DNA of 64,000 nucleotides, from assembly GCF_004912155.1 (NCBI RefSeq), contig NZ_STGX01000003.1:183092-247091 (forward strand), in the 5' to 3' direction. Every line of letters starts with the position of its first letter. Position 1 is the stretch's first letter. The notes under the pieces are model-generated. The model ran no database searches, was not told the origin of the DNA, and saw only the letters and a list, made by a program, of their open reading frames with translations. The stretch is from Glycomyces paridis (GTDB lineage: Bacteria; Actinomycetota; Actinomycetes; Mycobacteriales; Micromonosporaceae). Of this stretch, positions 22,606 through 32,024 are shown piece by piece. Made by a program: the position numbers and the translations under genes.

Positions 22606-23477
22606 GCTTCACCGTCAACCTCCGCGACGTCACCCTCAAGTACGGTGACGCGGACGCCCTCGCCGACGTGGACCTGACCCTCGAAGCCGGCAAGATCTAC
22701 GGCCTGCTCGGACGCAACGGCGCCGGCAAGACCAGTCTGCTCAGCCTCATCGCCGCGTTCCGCCGCCCCACCGGCGGCGACGTCCTCGTCGGCGGCGAGC
22801 CGGTCTGGGAGAACGCGCCCGTCGTCTCCCGCGTCGCGCTCGTCCGCGAAGGCGGCGACTTCGACGACGCCGACACCGTCAAGGACGTCCTCGCCAGCGG
22901 CGAACTGCGCCCGAGCTTCGACCCCGACTACGCCGCCAAGCTCGCCGACAAGTTCGAGCTGCCGCTCAAGAAGAAGGTCCGCGAGCTCTCGCGCGGCAAG
23001 CGCTCGGTCCTCGCCGCCGTCACCGGCCTCGCCGCCCGCGCCGAGCTGACCATGTTCGACGAGGTCCACCTCGGCATGGACGCCCCCACGCGGGACGCGT
23101 TCTACAAGGAGCTCCTCGCCGAGTACATGGACCGTCCGCACACCGTCGTCCTCTCCACCCACCTCATCGACGAGGTCGCCAACTACCTCGAAGAGGTCGT
23201 CATCGTCGACCGCGGCCGCGTGCTCGTCCACCAGCCCGTCGAGACCCTCCAGGGGCGCGGCGCCACCCTCACCGGCGCCGCCGACCGGGTCGACGAACTC
23301 ACCGAAGGCCTCGAACTCCTCGCCGAGCAGCGCCTGGGCGGCACCAAGAGCGCCACCGTCGCCGCCCTCGACGCGGACCTGCGCGCCCGCGCCGCCGCGG
23401 CGGGCGTCGAGATCGGCCCGGTCGGCCTCCAGGACCTCTTCATCCACCTGACCAACCCCGACCGGAACGGAGCGTAG
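22602..23477 (+). CDS. ABC transporter ATP-binding protein with divergent signature motif
   Basis: The product has 291 residues. Walker A is GRNGAGKT (37-44), Walker B LTMFDE (149-154) and the switch histidine is His187 in STHLID. The signature motif reads LSRGK (129-133) instead of LSGGQ, and the Q-loop region reads VREGGDF with no glutamine. This is the YtrB/ABC-2-like class that often works with small permeases in antibiotic or envelope-stress responses. The C-terminal 70 residues extend past the core domain. The permease gene starts 3 bases after the stop. Confidence 0.9.
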   Translation: MSFTVNLRDVTLKYGDADALADVDLTLEAGKIYGLLGRNGAGKTSLLSLIAAFRRPTGGDVLVGGEPVWENAPVVSRVALVREGGDFDDADTVKDVLASGELRPSFDPDYAAKLADKFELPLKKKVRELSRGKRSVLAAVTGLAARAELTMFDEVHLGMDAPTRDAFYKELLAEYMDRPHTVVLSTHLIDEVANYLEEVVIVDRGRVLVHQPVETLQGRGATLTGAADRVDELTEGLELLAEQRLGGTKSATVAALDADLRARAAAAGVEIGPVGLQDLFIHLTNPDRNGA

Positions 23478-23479
23478 CC

Positions 23480-24226
23480 ATGTCCGACCTCTCCCTCGCC
23501 GCCCGGCGCTACCGACTGGGCCTGGGCATGTTCACCGAAGGCGTCAAGTACTTCGCCGGGTGGATCGTCGCCGCCGTCGTCCTCGCGTTCCTGGTGCCGT
23601 TCATCATCGGCCAGTGGGCCGACGTCAGCCAGTCCGGCTGGTACCACGCGGCCAACGTCGGCAAGATCTGCACCGCCATCGTCGGCGGCGGCTTCCTCTA
23701 CACGATGATGCCCACGATGATCGCCCAAGGCGTCACCCGCCGCGAGCTCGCCACCGCCACCGGCCTGTTCGGCCTCCTGTGGTCGGCCGCGCTGGGCCTG
23801 GTCGCCATCGCCGGGTTCCTCGTCGAGCACGCCTACTACGGGCTCCTCGACTGGACCCAGGGCATCGACCAGGACACCCCGCTGCCGCTGGAGTCCTACG
23901 GCCACGCCTTCGAGTTCGCCGCCCACTACCCGCTGGTCTTCGCCCTCTACTTCACCGGCGGCGCCCTCGTCAGCGCCGCGATCTACCGCTCCGACAGCGG
24001 CTGGCTCGTGCTCATCCCCGTCATCCCGATCGGCCTCGCCCTCGACGACCTGCTCAGCAGCAGCGAACCGTGGGGGCCGGGCTGGATGGTCCGCTTCGTC
24101 ACCGGCCTCGCCGACGACGTCGACCCGTGGATCGGCGCGGTCCTCACCGCCGCCTTCATCGTCCTCGGCGCCTGGATCACCCGCCGCCTCATCCTCGACA
24201 GCGCGATCCGCGCCAAGCAGGCCTGA
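23480..24226 (+). CDS. Membrane protein A of the GntR-ABC operon
   Basis: The product has 248 residues with about six membrane helices. It starts with a short basic segment, AARRYRLGLGMFTEGVKYF, and has the cytoplasmic loop AQGVTRRELATATGLFG after helix 2. The same two features recur in the two following genes, so the three proteins are paralogues. They are probably the permease subunits for the ATPase. I do not recognise a named permease family; it is not a typical FtsX or ABC2-membrane protein. There is one base between this stop and the next start. Confidence 0.8.
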   Translation: MSDLSLAARRYRLGLGMFTEGVKYFAGWIVAAVVLAFLVPFIIGQWADVSQSGWYHAANVGKICTAIVGGGFLYTMMPTMIAQGVTRRELATATGLFGLLWSAALGLVAIAGFLVEHAYYGLLDWTQGIDQDTPLPLESYGHAFEFAAHYPLVFALYFTGGALVSAAIYRSDSGWLVLIPVIPIGLALDDLLSSSEPWGPGWMVRFVTGLADDVDPWIGAVLTAAFIVLGAWITRRLILDSAIRAKQA

Positions 24227-24227
24227 C

Positions 24228-24908
24228 ATGGACGACGCACTCGCCAAGCGCCGCTACCGGATCGGCCTGCGCCTCTCCCTCGACGCCCTGCGCTGGATGA
24301 TCTGGCCGCTCGCCATCGGCGTCGCCGTGTCCCTCGTCCTCGCCGCGGTGCTCGCCCTGACCGGGGCCGCCCCCGACGGCGGCGTCTGGGCCGTCTGGAT
24401 CTCCATCGCGCAATGGCTGTGGGGCGCCGCCGCCGGGATCAGGCTCTTCGCGGCCGTGCCCGTCCACCTCGCCCTCGGCGTCACCCGCCGCGAGACCATC
24501 GCCGCCTTCGGCGTGTTCGGCGCGCTCACCACCGCACTCGGCGTGGTCGTGGCCGTCGGGGGCTTCCTCGCCGAGCACGCCGTGCTCCTTGCCGTCGCCG
24601 ACCCCGACGGCACCTGGGGCGCCGCCGCCCTCGCCGGCACCCGGTACCTGCTCATCACGCCGATCTACTTCTTCGGCGGCGCCGCCATCGCCGCCGCGGC
24701 CCTGCGCTTCGGCTCCGGACCGCTCCCCGCCGGACTCATCCTCATCCTGGCCGGCGCCCTCTACACCGGAGCGCTCTTCCTCGAATTCGCCCCGCTCGCC
24801 GACGCCCTCCCGCTCTGGACCGGCGCCTGCCTCGTCCTCCTCGCCGCCCTCGCCGCGGCCTTCGACCTCGCCCTCCGATCCGCGCCGATCCGTCCCCGAG
24901 GAGCCTGA
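24228..24908 (+). CDS. Membrane protein B of the GntR-ABC operon
   Basis: The product has 226 residues with about six hydrophobic segments. It shares with proteins A and C the N-terminal KRRYRIGLRLSLDALRW pattern and the loop ALGVTRRETIAAFGVFG. Hydrophobic spacing matches protein A, and the long extracellular loop between helices 3 and 4 is shorter here. The gene begins one base after the stop of protein A and ends 2 bases before protein C, so the operon is tightly coupled. Permease role inferred from context. Confidence 0.8.
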   Translation: MDDALAKRRYRIGLRLSLDALRWMIWPLAIGVAVSLVLAAVLALTGAAPDGGVWAVWISIAQWLWGAAAGIRLFAAVPVHLALGVTRRETIAAFGVFGALTTALGVVVAVGGFLAEHAVLLAVADPDGTWGAAALAGTRYLLITPIYFFGGAAIAAAALRFGSGPLPAGLILILAGALYTGALFLEFAPLADALPLWTGACLVLLAALAAAFDLALRSAPIRPRGA

Positions 24909-24910
24909 CC

Positions 24911-25633
24911 ATGACCGCGCTGACGCAACGCAAGTACCGCTTCGCCGCCCACCTGGCGACCGACGCCGCCCGCACCCTCGGACTCTGGACGGTCGCCGGA
25001 TTCGCCGTGCTGCTCGCGGCCTCCGCGATCTACCGCGCGGCAGTCGGCGCCTACGCGGACTTCGCCGTCTGGGCCCTCCTCGTGATCCCGGCCGCCATGC
25101 TCGCCGCGGGCTGGCTCCACCTCCACAAGGCCTACCCGCGGGCCATCGCCAACGGCCTCACCCGTAAGGAGCTCATCGCCGCATTCGCCCTCTACGGCGC
25201 CGTCGCGGTCCTCGCCGCCGCGGCGCTCACCCAGGCCGGCAACGCCGTCATCGGGCTCTTCTCGACCTTCCGCGGCGTCGAGCACCACACGGGCTTCTAC
25301 GGCCTCGGCTGGTTCGACTCGGTGGCCCGCCCGGCCCTGTGGTTCGCCGTCGGCGCCGCCGCCGGATCCGCGATGATCCGCTTCGGCCGCCGGTGGCTCG
25401 GCGCCCTCGTCAGCGCGCTCTTCATCTCCGTCGCCGTCTACCGGTCCGCCGTCATCTCACTCGCGGTCAACCTCGGCCAGCAGGTCCCCGACGGCGACGG
25501 CACCCTCATCGAGATACCGCTCGCCGTGGACGAGAACACGCTCGCCTGGATCGACCTCGCCCTCGCCGCCGCGGTCGCCCTCGCCGCACTCGCCCTGCTC
25601 GCCCGGGCCCCGATGCGACCGAAGCCGGCCTGA
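24911..25633 (+). CDS. Membrane protein C of the GntR-ABC operon
   Basis: The product has 240 residues with about six membrane helices. The N-terminal QRKYRFAAHLATDAAR and the loop NGLTRKELIAAFALYG align with proteins A and B. ATG 24911 is chosen because it keeps this N-terminus and follows the GAGGAG that overlaps the end of gene B. It ends the run of three paralogues. The triplication suggests a permease built from three different subunits, or sequential gene duplication with division of labour. Confidence 0.8.
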   Translation: MTALTQRKYRFAAHLATDAARTLGLWTVAGFAVLLAASAIYRAAVGAYADFAVWALLVIPAAMLAAGWLHLHKAYPRAIANGLTRKELIAAFALYGAVAVLAAAALTQAGNAVIGLFSTFRGVEHHTGFYGLGWFDSVARPALWFAVGAAAGSAMIRFGRRWLGALVSALFISVAVYRSAVISLAVNLGQQVPDGDGTLIEIPLAVDENTLAWIDLALAAAVALAALALLARAPMRPKPA

Positions 25634-25636
25634 GCG

Positions 25637-25918
25637 ATGGGCACCGTCGGCCTCCTGGTCCCGTTCCCGGTCATGGTGCTGGCCGCCTGCGTCGCGGCCG
25701 GCATCGTCGCCGGACTCCTCCTGGCCACCGGACCGGTCCCGCCGCCGGACCGGCGCGAGCCCCGGACCCGCACCACACCTCCCGCCGACCCCTCACGCCG
25801 ACCGCCCGGCGGGTGGGACACTGGAGAACGGCCAGTACACGCTTCGGAAGGTCAGCACATTGTCGATCCAGCCCATCCGCATCTTCGGCGACCCGGTCCT
25901 GCGCACGGCCGCCGATGA
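25637..25918 (+). CDS. Possible small one-helix membrane protein, doubtful
   Basis: An ATG 3 bases after the stop of protein C opens a 93-codon frame. The first ~25 residues form a clear membrane helix (LLVPFPVMVLAACVAAGIVA) and the first ~50 codons have the strong G/C third-base bias of real genes. The bias is then lost, and the frame overlaps def by 59 bases, so the 3' end may be fortuitous. No ribosome binding site is visible; coupling to gene C would be needed. It may be a short sixth product of the operon or chance. Confidence 0.3.
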   Translation: MGTVGLLVPFPVMVLAACVAAGIVAGLLLATGPVPPPDRREPRTRTTPPADPSRRPPGGWDTGERPVHASEGQHIVDPAHPHLRRPGPAHGRR

Positions 25919-26411
25919 CGTCGACACGTTCGACAAGGAACTGCGGGGACTCGTGAAGGACCTCCTCGACACCATGCTCGACGAGGGCGGCGCCGGGCTC
26001 GCCGCACCGCAGCTGGGCGTCGGCAAGCGGGTCTTCACCTTCGACGTGGACGACGTCGTCGGCCACATCGTCAACCCCGTCCTCGAATTCCCCGACGAAG
26101 AGGAGCAGGACGGCCCCGAAGGCTGCCTCTCCCTTCCCGGCCTGTACTTCGACACCGTGCGCCGCCAGAACGTCGTCGCCAAGGGCTTCAACGAGTACGG
26201 CGACCCCCTCCAGATCGTCGGCACCGGCCTCATGGCCCGCTGCCTCCAGCACGAGACCGACCACCTCGACGGCATCATCTTCATCGACCGACTCGACGCG
26301 GAGCGCCGAAAAGCCGCGCTCACCGAGATCCAGGCCCAGGACTGGTACAACGAAGACGTCAAAGTGAAAGTCACCCCCCACGACACCAAGGGTGTGTTCT
26401 TTAAACGATGA
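25860..26411 (+). CDS. def: Peptide deformylase
   Basis: It removes the formyl group from nascent proteins. The product has 183 residues. All three family motifs are present: [10 protein letters not shown] (44-53), EGCLSLPG (metal Cys) and QHETDHLDG (HExxH form). TTG 25860 has GGAAGGT about 8 nt upstream. The stop overlaps the fmt start (ATGA), so formylation and deformylation enzymes are made together. Confidence 0.96.
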   Translation: MSIQPIRIFGDPVLRTAADDVDTFDKELRGLVKDLLDTMLDEGGAGLAAPQLGVGKRVFTFDVDDVVGHIVNPVLEFPDEEEQDGPEGCLSLPGLYFDTVRRQNVVAKGFNEYGDPLQIVGTGLMARCLQHETDHLDGIIFIDRLDAERRKAALTEIQAQDWYNEDVKVKVTPHDTKGVFFKR

Positions 26412-27331
26412 GAATCGTCTTCGCCGGGACCCCGGAGGTCGCGCTGCCGACCCTTGCGGCCCTCCACGGCTCCGACCACGAGGTCGTCGCCGTCCTGACC
26501 CGACCCGACGCCAGGACCGGCCGCGGCCGCAAGGTCTCCCGCTCGCCCGTCGCCGCCTGGGCCGACGAACACGGCATCGAAGTCCTCACCCCCGCCAAAC
26601 CCCGCGAACCGGAGTTCCTCCAGCGGCTGCGCGACCTCGACGCCGATCTCGTCCCCGTCGTCGCCTACGGCGCGCTCGTGCCGCCCGCCGCGCTCGCGAT
26701 CCCGCGCCTGGGCTGGATCAACCTCCACTTCTCGCTCCTGCCCGCATGGCGCGGCGCCGCACCCGTGCAGCACGCCGTCCTCAACGGCGACGAGATGACC
26801 GGCGCCTGCGTCTTCCAGCTCGAAGCGGGCCTCGACACCGGCCCCGTGTACGGCCGCCTCACCGAGCCCGTCGGACCGGCCGACACCTCCGGCGCCCTCC
26901 TCGACCGCCTCGCCGACGCCGGCGCCCGCCTCACCCTCGACGTCGTCACCGCCCTCGGCCTCGGCGCACTCGTCGGTGAACCCCAACCCGAAGACGGCGT
27001 CTCCTACGCCCCCAAGATCACCGTCGAAGACGCCCGCGTCCGCTGGGGCGACCCCGCCTTCGCCGTCGACCGCCGCGTCCGCGCCGTTACCCCCGCCCCC
27101 GGCGCATGGACCGAGTTCGACGGCCAGCGCCTGCGACTGGGCCCCGTCACCGCCGACCCCGACGGCCCCGACCTCGCCCCCGGCGAGATCGCCCTCGCGA
27201 AGAAGACCGTCCATGTCGGCACCGCCACCGAACCGGTCCTCCTCGGCCAGGTCCAGCCCGCCGGCAAGAAGCCCATGGACGCCGCCGCCTGGGGCCGCGG
27301 CCTCCAAACAGAGAAGCCGGTGTTCGCATGA
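26408..27331 (+). CDS. fmt: Methionyl-tRNA formyltransferase
   Basis: It formylates initiator Met-tRNA with 10-formyl-THF. The product has 307 residues. [10 protein letters not shown] opens the formyltransferase domain, and [14 protein letters not shown] with the downstream DTGPVYG are the signatures; a C-terminal tRNA-binding domain runs from about residue 205. It starts inside the def stop and its end overlaps rsmB by 4 bases. Confidence 0.97.
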   Translation: MRIVFAGTPEVALPTLAALHGSDHEVVAVLTRPDARTGRGRKVSRSPVAAWADEHGIEVLTPAKPREPEFLQRLRDLDADLVPVVAYGALVPPAALAIPRLGWINLHFSLLPAWRGAAPVQHAVLNGDEMTGACVFQLEAGLDTGPVYGRLTEPVGPADTSGALLDRLADAGARLTLDVVTALGLGALVGEPQPEDGVSYAPKITVEDARVRWGDPAFAVDRRVRAVTPAPGAWTEFDGQRLRLGPVTADPDGPDLAPGEIALAKKTVHVGTATEPVLLGQVQPAGKKPMDAAAWGRGLQTEKPVFA

Positions 27332-28698
27332 GCGACAAGAGGAACCGCCGCCGCGAGGCGGAACGCGACCTGCCCAAGGTCAACCCGCGCCGCGTCGCCT
27401 TCGACGCCGTCCGCGCCGTCACCGCCGACAACGCCTACGCCAACCTCGTGCTGCCGCGGATGCTCGCCGAGACCGACAACTCCGGCCGCGACGCCGCCCT
27501 CGCCACCGAACTGACCTACGGCACCCTCCGCAGCCTCGGCACCCTCGAAGCGATCCTCGCCGCCGCCTCCGGCCGCGACGTCCGCGAACTCCAGCAGGAC
27601 CTCGTCGACGCCCTCTGCCTGGGCGCCTACCAGCTGCTGTACATGCGCATCCCCGCGCACGCCGCCGTCGCCACCACCGTCAGCCTCGTCAAGGCCGCCG
27701 TCTCACCGCGCGTCTCCGGCCTCACCAACGCCGTGCTCCGCAAGGTCGCCGCCAAGGACCTCGACACCTGGTGCGAGGAGCTCGCCACCGGCGACCGCCT
27801 CGCCGACCTCGCCCTGCGCCACGCCCACCCGAAATGGATCGCCGCCGAGTTCGAGGCGGTGTTGGGTCCGGACGAACTCGCCCCCGCTCTCGCGGCCGAC
27901 AACGTCGCGCCCCCGGTCCACCTGTGCGCCAAGCCCGGACGCATCACCAAGGGCGACCTCTCGCGCGAGACGCGCGGCGGCGTCCACGGGCAGTGGTCCC
28001 CGTACGCGATCTACCTGCCCGGCGGCGACCCCGGGCGCCTCCGCGCCGTCGCCACCGGCCTCGCCCACGTCCAGGACGAGGGCAGCCAGCTCGTGGCCGT
28101 CGCGCTCGCCGAGGCGCCCCTCGACGGGCCCGACCGCTCCTGGATCGACCTGTGCGCGGGCCCCGGCGGCAAGACCGGCCTGCTCGGCGCGCTCGCCGCG
28201 CAGCGCGACGCCCGCGTCGACGCGGTCGAGATCCAGCCGCACCGCGCCGAACTGGTCGCCAAGGCCGCCAGGGGACTGCCGGTCACCGTCCACACCGGCG
28301 ACGGCCGGGAGTTCGGCGAGCCGGGCACGGCCGACCGCGTCCTGGTCGACGCCCCCTGCTCGGGCCTGGGCGCGCTGCGGCGGCGCCCGGAGGCGCGCTG
28401 GCGCAAGCAGCGCAAGGACATCGACGAGCTCGTGCCGCTCCAGCGGGAGCTGCTGGCCTCGGGGCTGCGCCTGGCGCGGCCGGGCGGGATCGTGGCGTAC
28501 GTGACCTGTTCGCCGGTGGCGGCCGAGACCGAAGAGGTGGTCGCGGCGGTGCTCAAGGACGGCGGCGCCGAGGTCGTGGCCGCGGAGTGGCTGACCGGGC
28601 GCGTCCCGGACTCCCGGAGGGGCGACTACGCGCAACTGTGGCCGCACCGCCACGGCACCGACGCGATGTTCCTGGCACTGCTGCGCAAAACCGGGTAA
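27328..28698 (+). CDS. rsmB: 16S rRNA m5C967 methyltransferase
   Basis: It methylates C967 of 16S rRNA with SAM. The product has 456 residues: a basic N-terminal tail, a NusB-like RNA-binding domain (about 20-150) and a Rossmann methyltransferase domain with [25 protein letters not shown] and [12 protein letters not shown]; the two cysteines are the catalytic pair. ATG 27328 overlaps the fmt stop. Order def-fmt-rsmB-rpe is typical of actinobacteria, but here a cellulase gene has been placed between rsmB and rpe. Confidence 0.95.
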   Translation: MSDKRNRRREAERDLPKVNPRRVAFDAVRAVTADNAYANLVLPRMLAETDNSGRDAALATELTYGTLRSLGTLEAILAAASGRDVRELQQDLVDALCLGAYQLLYMRIPAHAAVATTVSLVKAAVSPRVSGLTNAVLRKVAAKDLDTWCEELATGDRLADLALRHAHPKWIAAEFEAVLGPDELAPALAADNVAPPVHLCAKPGRITKGDLSRETRGGVHGQWSPYAIYLPGGDPGRLRAVATGLAHVQDEGSQLVAVALAEAPLDGPDRSWIDLCAGPGGKTGLLGALAAQRDARVDAVEIQPHRAELVAKAARGLPVTVHTGDGREFGEPGTADRVLVDAPCSGLGALRRRPEARWRKQRKDIDELVPLQRELLASGLRLARPGGIVAYVTCSPVAAETEEVVAAVLKDGGAEVVAAEWLTGRVPDSRRGDYAQLWPHRHGTDAMFLALLRKTG

Positions 28699-28716
28699 TC
28701 GGTTACATCGCATGTC

Positions 28717-28752
28717 AAAGGGCCCCGGCGGACGAATCCGTCGGGGCCCTTT
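28717..28752. terminator. Strong bidirectional-type terminator after rsmB
   Basis: A 16-bp stem (28717-28732 with 28737-28752; one G-U pair) with loop CGAA. It begins AAAGGGCCCCG and ends CGGGGCCCTTT, so a T run follows the stem on either strand. It ends the def-fmt-rsmB operon and insulates the cellulase promoter. Confidence 0.9.
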
Positions 28753-28765
28753 CGTGCATCTGAAT

Positions 28766-28779
28766 TGGAAGCGCTACCA
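28766..28779 (+). promoter_or_regulatory. CebR/CelR-type operator
   Basis: TGGAAGCGCTACCA matches the CebR/CelR operator TGGGAGCGCTCCCA at 12 of 14 positions. These LacI-family repressors release cellulase genes in response to cellobiose in actinobacteria. It lies 64 bases before the GH6 start. Confidence 0.8.
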
Positions 28780-28842
28780 TAAATAGACATCAGTAAATAT
28801 CCTCCGGGTTTCCGGCATGAAAAAGACCCCAAGGAGTGCACC

Positions 28843-30198
28843 ATGAAACGACGTCAACGTCTCGCGGCGATCGTCGCGGGAACGGCCACCGCCGTGGCCA
28901 CGGCCCTCGGCACGGGCGTCCTGCTCAGTCCCAACGCGGGCGCGCAGGACGTCTCGGCCCAGGCCCAGGCGCTGTGGACGAACCCGAACACGCAGGCGGC
29001 CGAATGGGTCGCGGACAACCCGAACGACTGGCGCGCGGCCATGATCGGCGACCGCGTCGCCGAGACCCCCGCGGGCACCTGGTTCACCCAGTACAACCCG
29101 AACACCATCCAGTCCCAGGTGCAGAGCGTGGTCTCGGCGGCCGCCGCCGACGGCGCCGCTCCGATCATGGTCGTCTACAACATCCCCAACCGCGACTGCG
29201 GCGGCCACTCCGGCGGCGGCGCCCCCGACCACCAGTCCTACCGCCAGTGGGTCGACCGCTTCGCGGACGGGCTCTCCGGGCCGGCGTACATCATCCTCGA
29301 ACCCGACACCCTCCCGCACGACTGCGCCGACCAGAACCAGCGCCAGCAGATCAACCAGTCGCTGACCTACGCCACCCAGGCCATCAAGGGCGCCGACTCG
29401 CAGGCCAAGGTCTACATCGACATCGGCAACTCCGACTGGCTCGCCCCCTCCACGGCGGCCCAGCGCCTCCAGGACGCCGGCCTCCAGTACGCCGACGGCT
29501 TCGCGCTGAACGTCTCGAACTACCGCACCACCGAGGAGACCACCTCCTACGCCCACCAGATCCAGAACATCGTGGGCTCGAACAAGGGCGCCGTCATCGA
29601 CACCAGCCGCAACGGCAACGGCCCCCAGGGCAGCGAGTGGTGCGACCCGTCCGGGCGGGCGATCGGCGCCTACCCGACCACCTCCACCGGCCTCTCCGGC
29701 ATCGACGCCTTCCTGTGGGTCAAGCTCGTCGGCGAGGCCGACGGCTGCGCCGGCTCGGCGGGTCAGTTCATTCCCGACCTCGCCTACCAGCTCGCCAACG
29801 CCGCCGGATCGGACTGGCCCGGCGACGTCGAGCCGACCGACCCGGTGACCACCGACGACCCGACCTCGGACGACCCGACCAGCGACGACCCCACCACCGG
29901 CGGGCCCTCCGAGGACGGCTGCACCGTCCACATCGAGTCCGTCAGCAGCTGGGGCACCGGCTGGCAGGGCAAGGTCTCCATGACCACCGACCAGGCCGTC
30001 AACGGCTGGGACGTTTCGTGGACCTGGCCCTCCGGCCAGTCGATCCAGAGCAGCTGGAACGTCCAGCTCTCCACCAGCGGGTCCACCGTGAACGCCTCCG
30101 ACGTGGGCTGGAACGGATCGGTCGCGGCGGGCCAGACCAAGGAGCTGTTCGGCTTCGTGGCCCAGGGTCCGGCCGTCGACCTCGAGGTCCCGTGCTGA
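28843..30198 (+). CDS. Secreted GH6 endoglucanase with CBM2
   Basis: It cleaves beta-1,4-glucan outside the cell. The product has 451 residues: a Sec signal peptide (1 to about 35, ending NAGAQ), a GH6 domain (about 36-325) and an acidic Thr/Asp/Pro linker of three DDPTS-like repeats (about 330-356). A CBM2 follows (357-451), bounded by Cys at each end, with Trp residues for cellulose binding (WGTGWQG, GWDVSWTWPSG). GH6 landmarks are PNRDCGGHSGGG, LEPDTLPHDC, DTSRNGNGP and WCDPSGRA. AAGGAG precedes ATG 28843. The CebR-type box upstream predicts induction by cellobiose. Confidence 0.95.
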   Translation: MKRRQRLAAIVAGTATAVATALGTGVLLSPNAGAQDVSAQAQALWTNPNTQAAEWVADNPNDWRAAMIGDRVAETPAGTWFTQYNPNTIQSQVQSVVSAAAADGAAPIMVVYNIPNRDCGGHSGGGAPDHQSYRQWVDRFADGLSGPAYIILEPDTLPHDCADQNQRQQINQSLTYATQAIKGADSQAKVYIDIGNSDWLAPSTAAQRLQDAGLQYADGFALNVSNYRTTEETTSYAHQIQNIVGSNKGAVIDTSRNGNGPQGSEWCDPSGRAIGAYPTTSTGLSGIDAFLWVKLVGEADGCAGSAGQFIPDLAYQLANAAGSDWPGDVEPTDPVTTDDPTSDDPTSDDPTTGGPSEDGCTVHIESVSSWGTGWQGKVSMTTDQAVNGWDVSWTWPSGQSIQSSWNVQLSTSGSTVNASDVGWNGSVAAGQTKELFGFVAQGPAVDLEVPC

Positions 30199-30262
30199 TC
30201 TGAACCACAACTGACACCAGGTGTCCGGCCTGCGTCGCGGTTGCGCGACCTACACTGTCCGT

Positions 30263-30958
30263 GTGGCACAGTTCCAAGCGGCGCAGGCCGACACCGTCAT
30301 CGCCCCGAGTCTTTTGGCGGCCGACTTCGCGCGCCTCGCGGAGGCGGCGGCGGCCGTCGAAGGGGCCGTCGACTGGCTCCACGTCGACGTCATGGACAAC
30401 CACTTCGTCCCCAACCTGACGCTCGGCCCGCCGGTCGTCAAGTCCCTCAAGGCCGCCACGGACATCCCGCTCGACTGTCACCTCATGATCGAGGACCCCG
30501 AGCGGTGGGCCGTCGGCTACGCCGAGCTGGGCGCCCACAACGTCACCTTCCACGCCGAGGCCTGCGCCGACCCCGTCACGCTCGCCAAGCGTCTGCGCGC
30601 CGCCGGCTCCAAGGCCGGACTCGCCGTCGACCGCGACACCCCGATCGAGGACTACCTCGACCTCCTCCCCGCCTTCGACACGCTCCTCGTCATGACCATC
30701 AAGGCCGGGTTCGGCGGCCAGTCCTTCATGCCCGAACTCCTCGCCAAGGTCCGCACCGCCCGCACCCACGCCCGGACCGGGCACCTGGAGCTGCGCATCG
30801 AGGTCGACGGCGGCATCGCCGAGGACACCATCGCCGCCGCCGCCGAGGCCGGGGCCGACGCGTTCGTCGCCGGCACCGCGATCTACGGCGCCGCCGATCC
30901 CGCCGATGCGGCCAGGCGCCTGCGCGCCCGCGCCGACGCGGCGCGATCAACCGGATGA
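30263..30958 (+). CDS. rpe: Ribulose-phosphate 3-epimerase
   Basis: It interconverts ribulose 5-phosphate and xylulose 5-phosphate. The product has 231 residues in a TIM barrel. [26 protein letters not shown] (metal His and Asp) and VDGGI near the end are signatures. GTG 30263 is chosen because TACACT ends 6 nt upstream (leaderless layout); reading from 30221 would add 14 residues not found in the family. The GGDEF gene starts 8 bases after its stop. Confidence 0.95.
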   Translation: MAQFQAAQADTVIAPSLLAADFARLAEAAAAVEGAVDWLHVDVMDNHFVPNLTLGPPVVKSLKAATDIPLDCHLMIEDPERWAVGYAELGAHNVTFHAEACADPVTLAKRLRAAGSKAGLAVDRDTPIEDYLDLLPAFDTLLVMTIKAGFGGQSFMPELLAKVRTARTHARTGHLELRIEVDGGIAEDTIAAAAEAGADAFVAGTAIYGAADPADAARRLRARADAARSTG

Positions 30959-30965
30959 GCGCGCC

Positions 30966-31952
30966 ATGCCAGCCTCCACCCCCGACCTGGTCCTCATCGC
31001 CGACGCCGATCCCGAGATCGCCGAGTTCCTCGCCGCCCGCCTGAGGGCCGACGGCTTCGACACCGCCCTCGCCCGCGACGGCTACCAGGCCCTCGCCGGG
31101 ATCGCGCTGCGCCGCCCCGGCATCGTCCTCCTCGAAGCCGACCTGCCGTTCATCGACGGCCTCGCGCTCACCCGCCAGCTGCGCGCCGACCCGGCCACCG
31201 CGAGCCTGCCGATCATCCTGCTGTGCGCCAAGGCCTCCTCGGCCGACAAGATCGCCGGGCTCAAGGCGGGCGCCGACGACTACATCGCCAAGCCCTTCGA
31301 CCCCGCCGAGGTCTCCGCGCGCATCGACTCGGCCATCCGCCGCCACCGCGAGGTCCGCGAGTCCTCACCGCTCACCGGGATGCCCGGCAACGACCGCATC
31401 CTCCGCGAACTCCAGTCCTGGATCAAGCGCGGCGACCCGTTCGCCTTGTGCTACATCGACATCGACCAGTTCAAGGCCGTCAACGACGTCTACGGCTTCG
31501 TGCGCGGGGACGAGTTCATCAGGGCCCTCGCCGAATCCGTCTACGCCGCCGCGGGCGACGCCGGGGCCGCCCCGGTCTTCCTCGGCCACGTCGGCGGCGA
31601 CGACTTCACGATCCTGTGCCTGCCCGACCACGCCGAGGCCGTCACCGGCTTCCTCAACGACCACTTCGCCAGGCGCGTGCGCCAACTGTGCGACCCCCGC
31701 GACGTCGAGCGCGGCTACATCGAGCACGCCGACCGCAACCGGCGCATGACCCGCTCGCGCCTGCCAACCCTCTCCACCGGCGTCGCCCTCTCCACGATGC
31801 GCCGCTTCGGCGACGCCTACGAGGCCGTCGCCGAGGCCACCACCCTCAAGAGCGTCGCCAAATCCCACTCCGGGAACTACGTCGCCTTCCCCGAGGGCCG
31901 CGCACCCGGCAAAACGGGCAGGCGGCCGGTCTTCTGGACGAACGACCGGTGA
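30966..31952 (+). CDS. Pseudo-receiver with GGDEF domain
   Basis: The product has 328 residues: a CheY-like domain (1-125) and a GGDEF domain (about 136-310). In the receiver the phospho-acceptor position is Glu57 (LLEADLP, where LLDxxxP is normal) while Asp13, Asp15 and Lys109 remain, so it is probably fixed in one state. The GGDEF domain keeps IDIDQFKAVND and GDEF, but its active-site loop reads GGDDF (210-214), and about 30 extra residues lie before LPTLSTGVAL. No RxxD inhibitory site is seen. It may still make c-di-GMP or may only bind GTP. It occupies the place where ribD lies in Mycobacterium. Co-transcribed with rpe. Confidence 0.85.
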   Translation: MPASTPDLVLIADADPEIAEFLAARLRADGFDTALARDGYQALAGIALRRPGIVLLEADLPFIDGLALTRQLRADPATASLPIILLCAKASSADKIAGLKAGADDYIAKPFDPAEVSARIDSAIRRHREVRESSPLTGMPGNDRILRELQSWIKRGDPFALCYIDIDQFKAVNDVYGFVRGDEFIRALAESVYAAAGDAGAAPVFLGHVGGDDFTILCLPDHAEAVTGFLNDHFARRVRQLCDPRDVERGYIEHADRNRRMTRSRLPTLSTGVALSTMRRFGDAYEAVAEATTLKSVAKSHSGNYVAFPEGRAPGKTGRRPVFWTNDR

Positions 31953-32024
31953 CACTGAGTAGGGTGCGTCACAGTACGAACCCGGCCGGAATACCGGCGT
32001 GGCACAATTCCTTGTAGCAAACGC

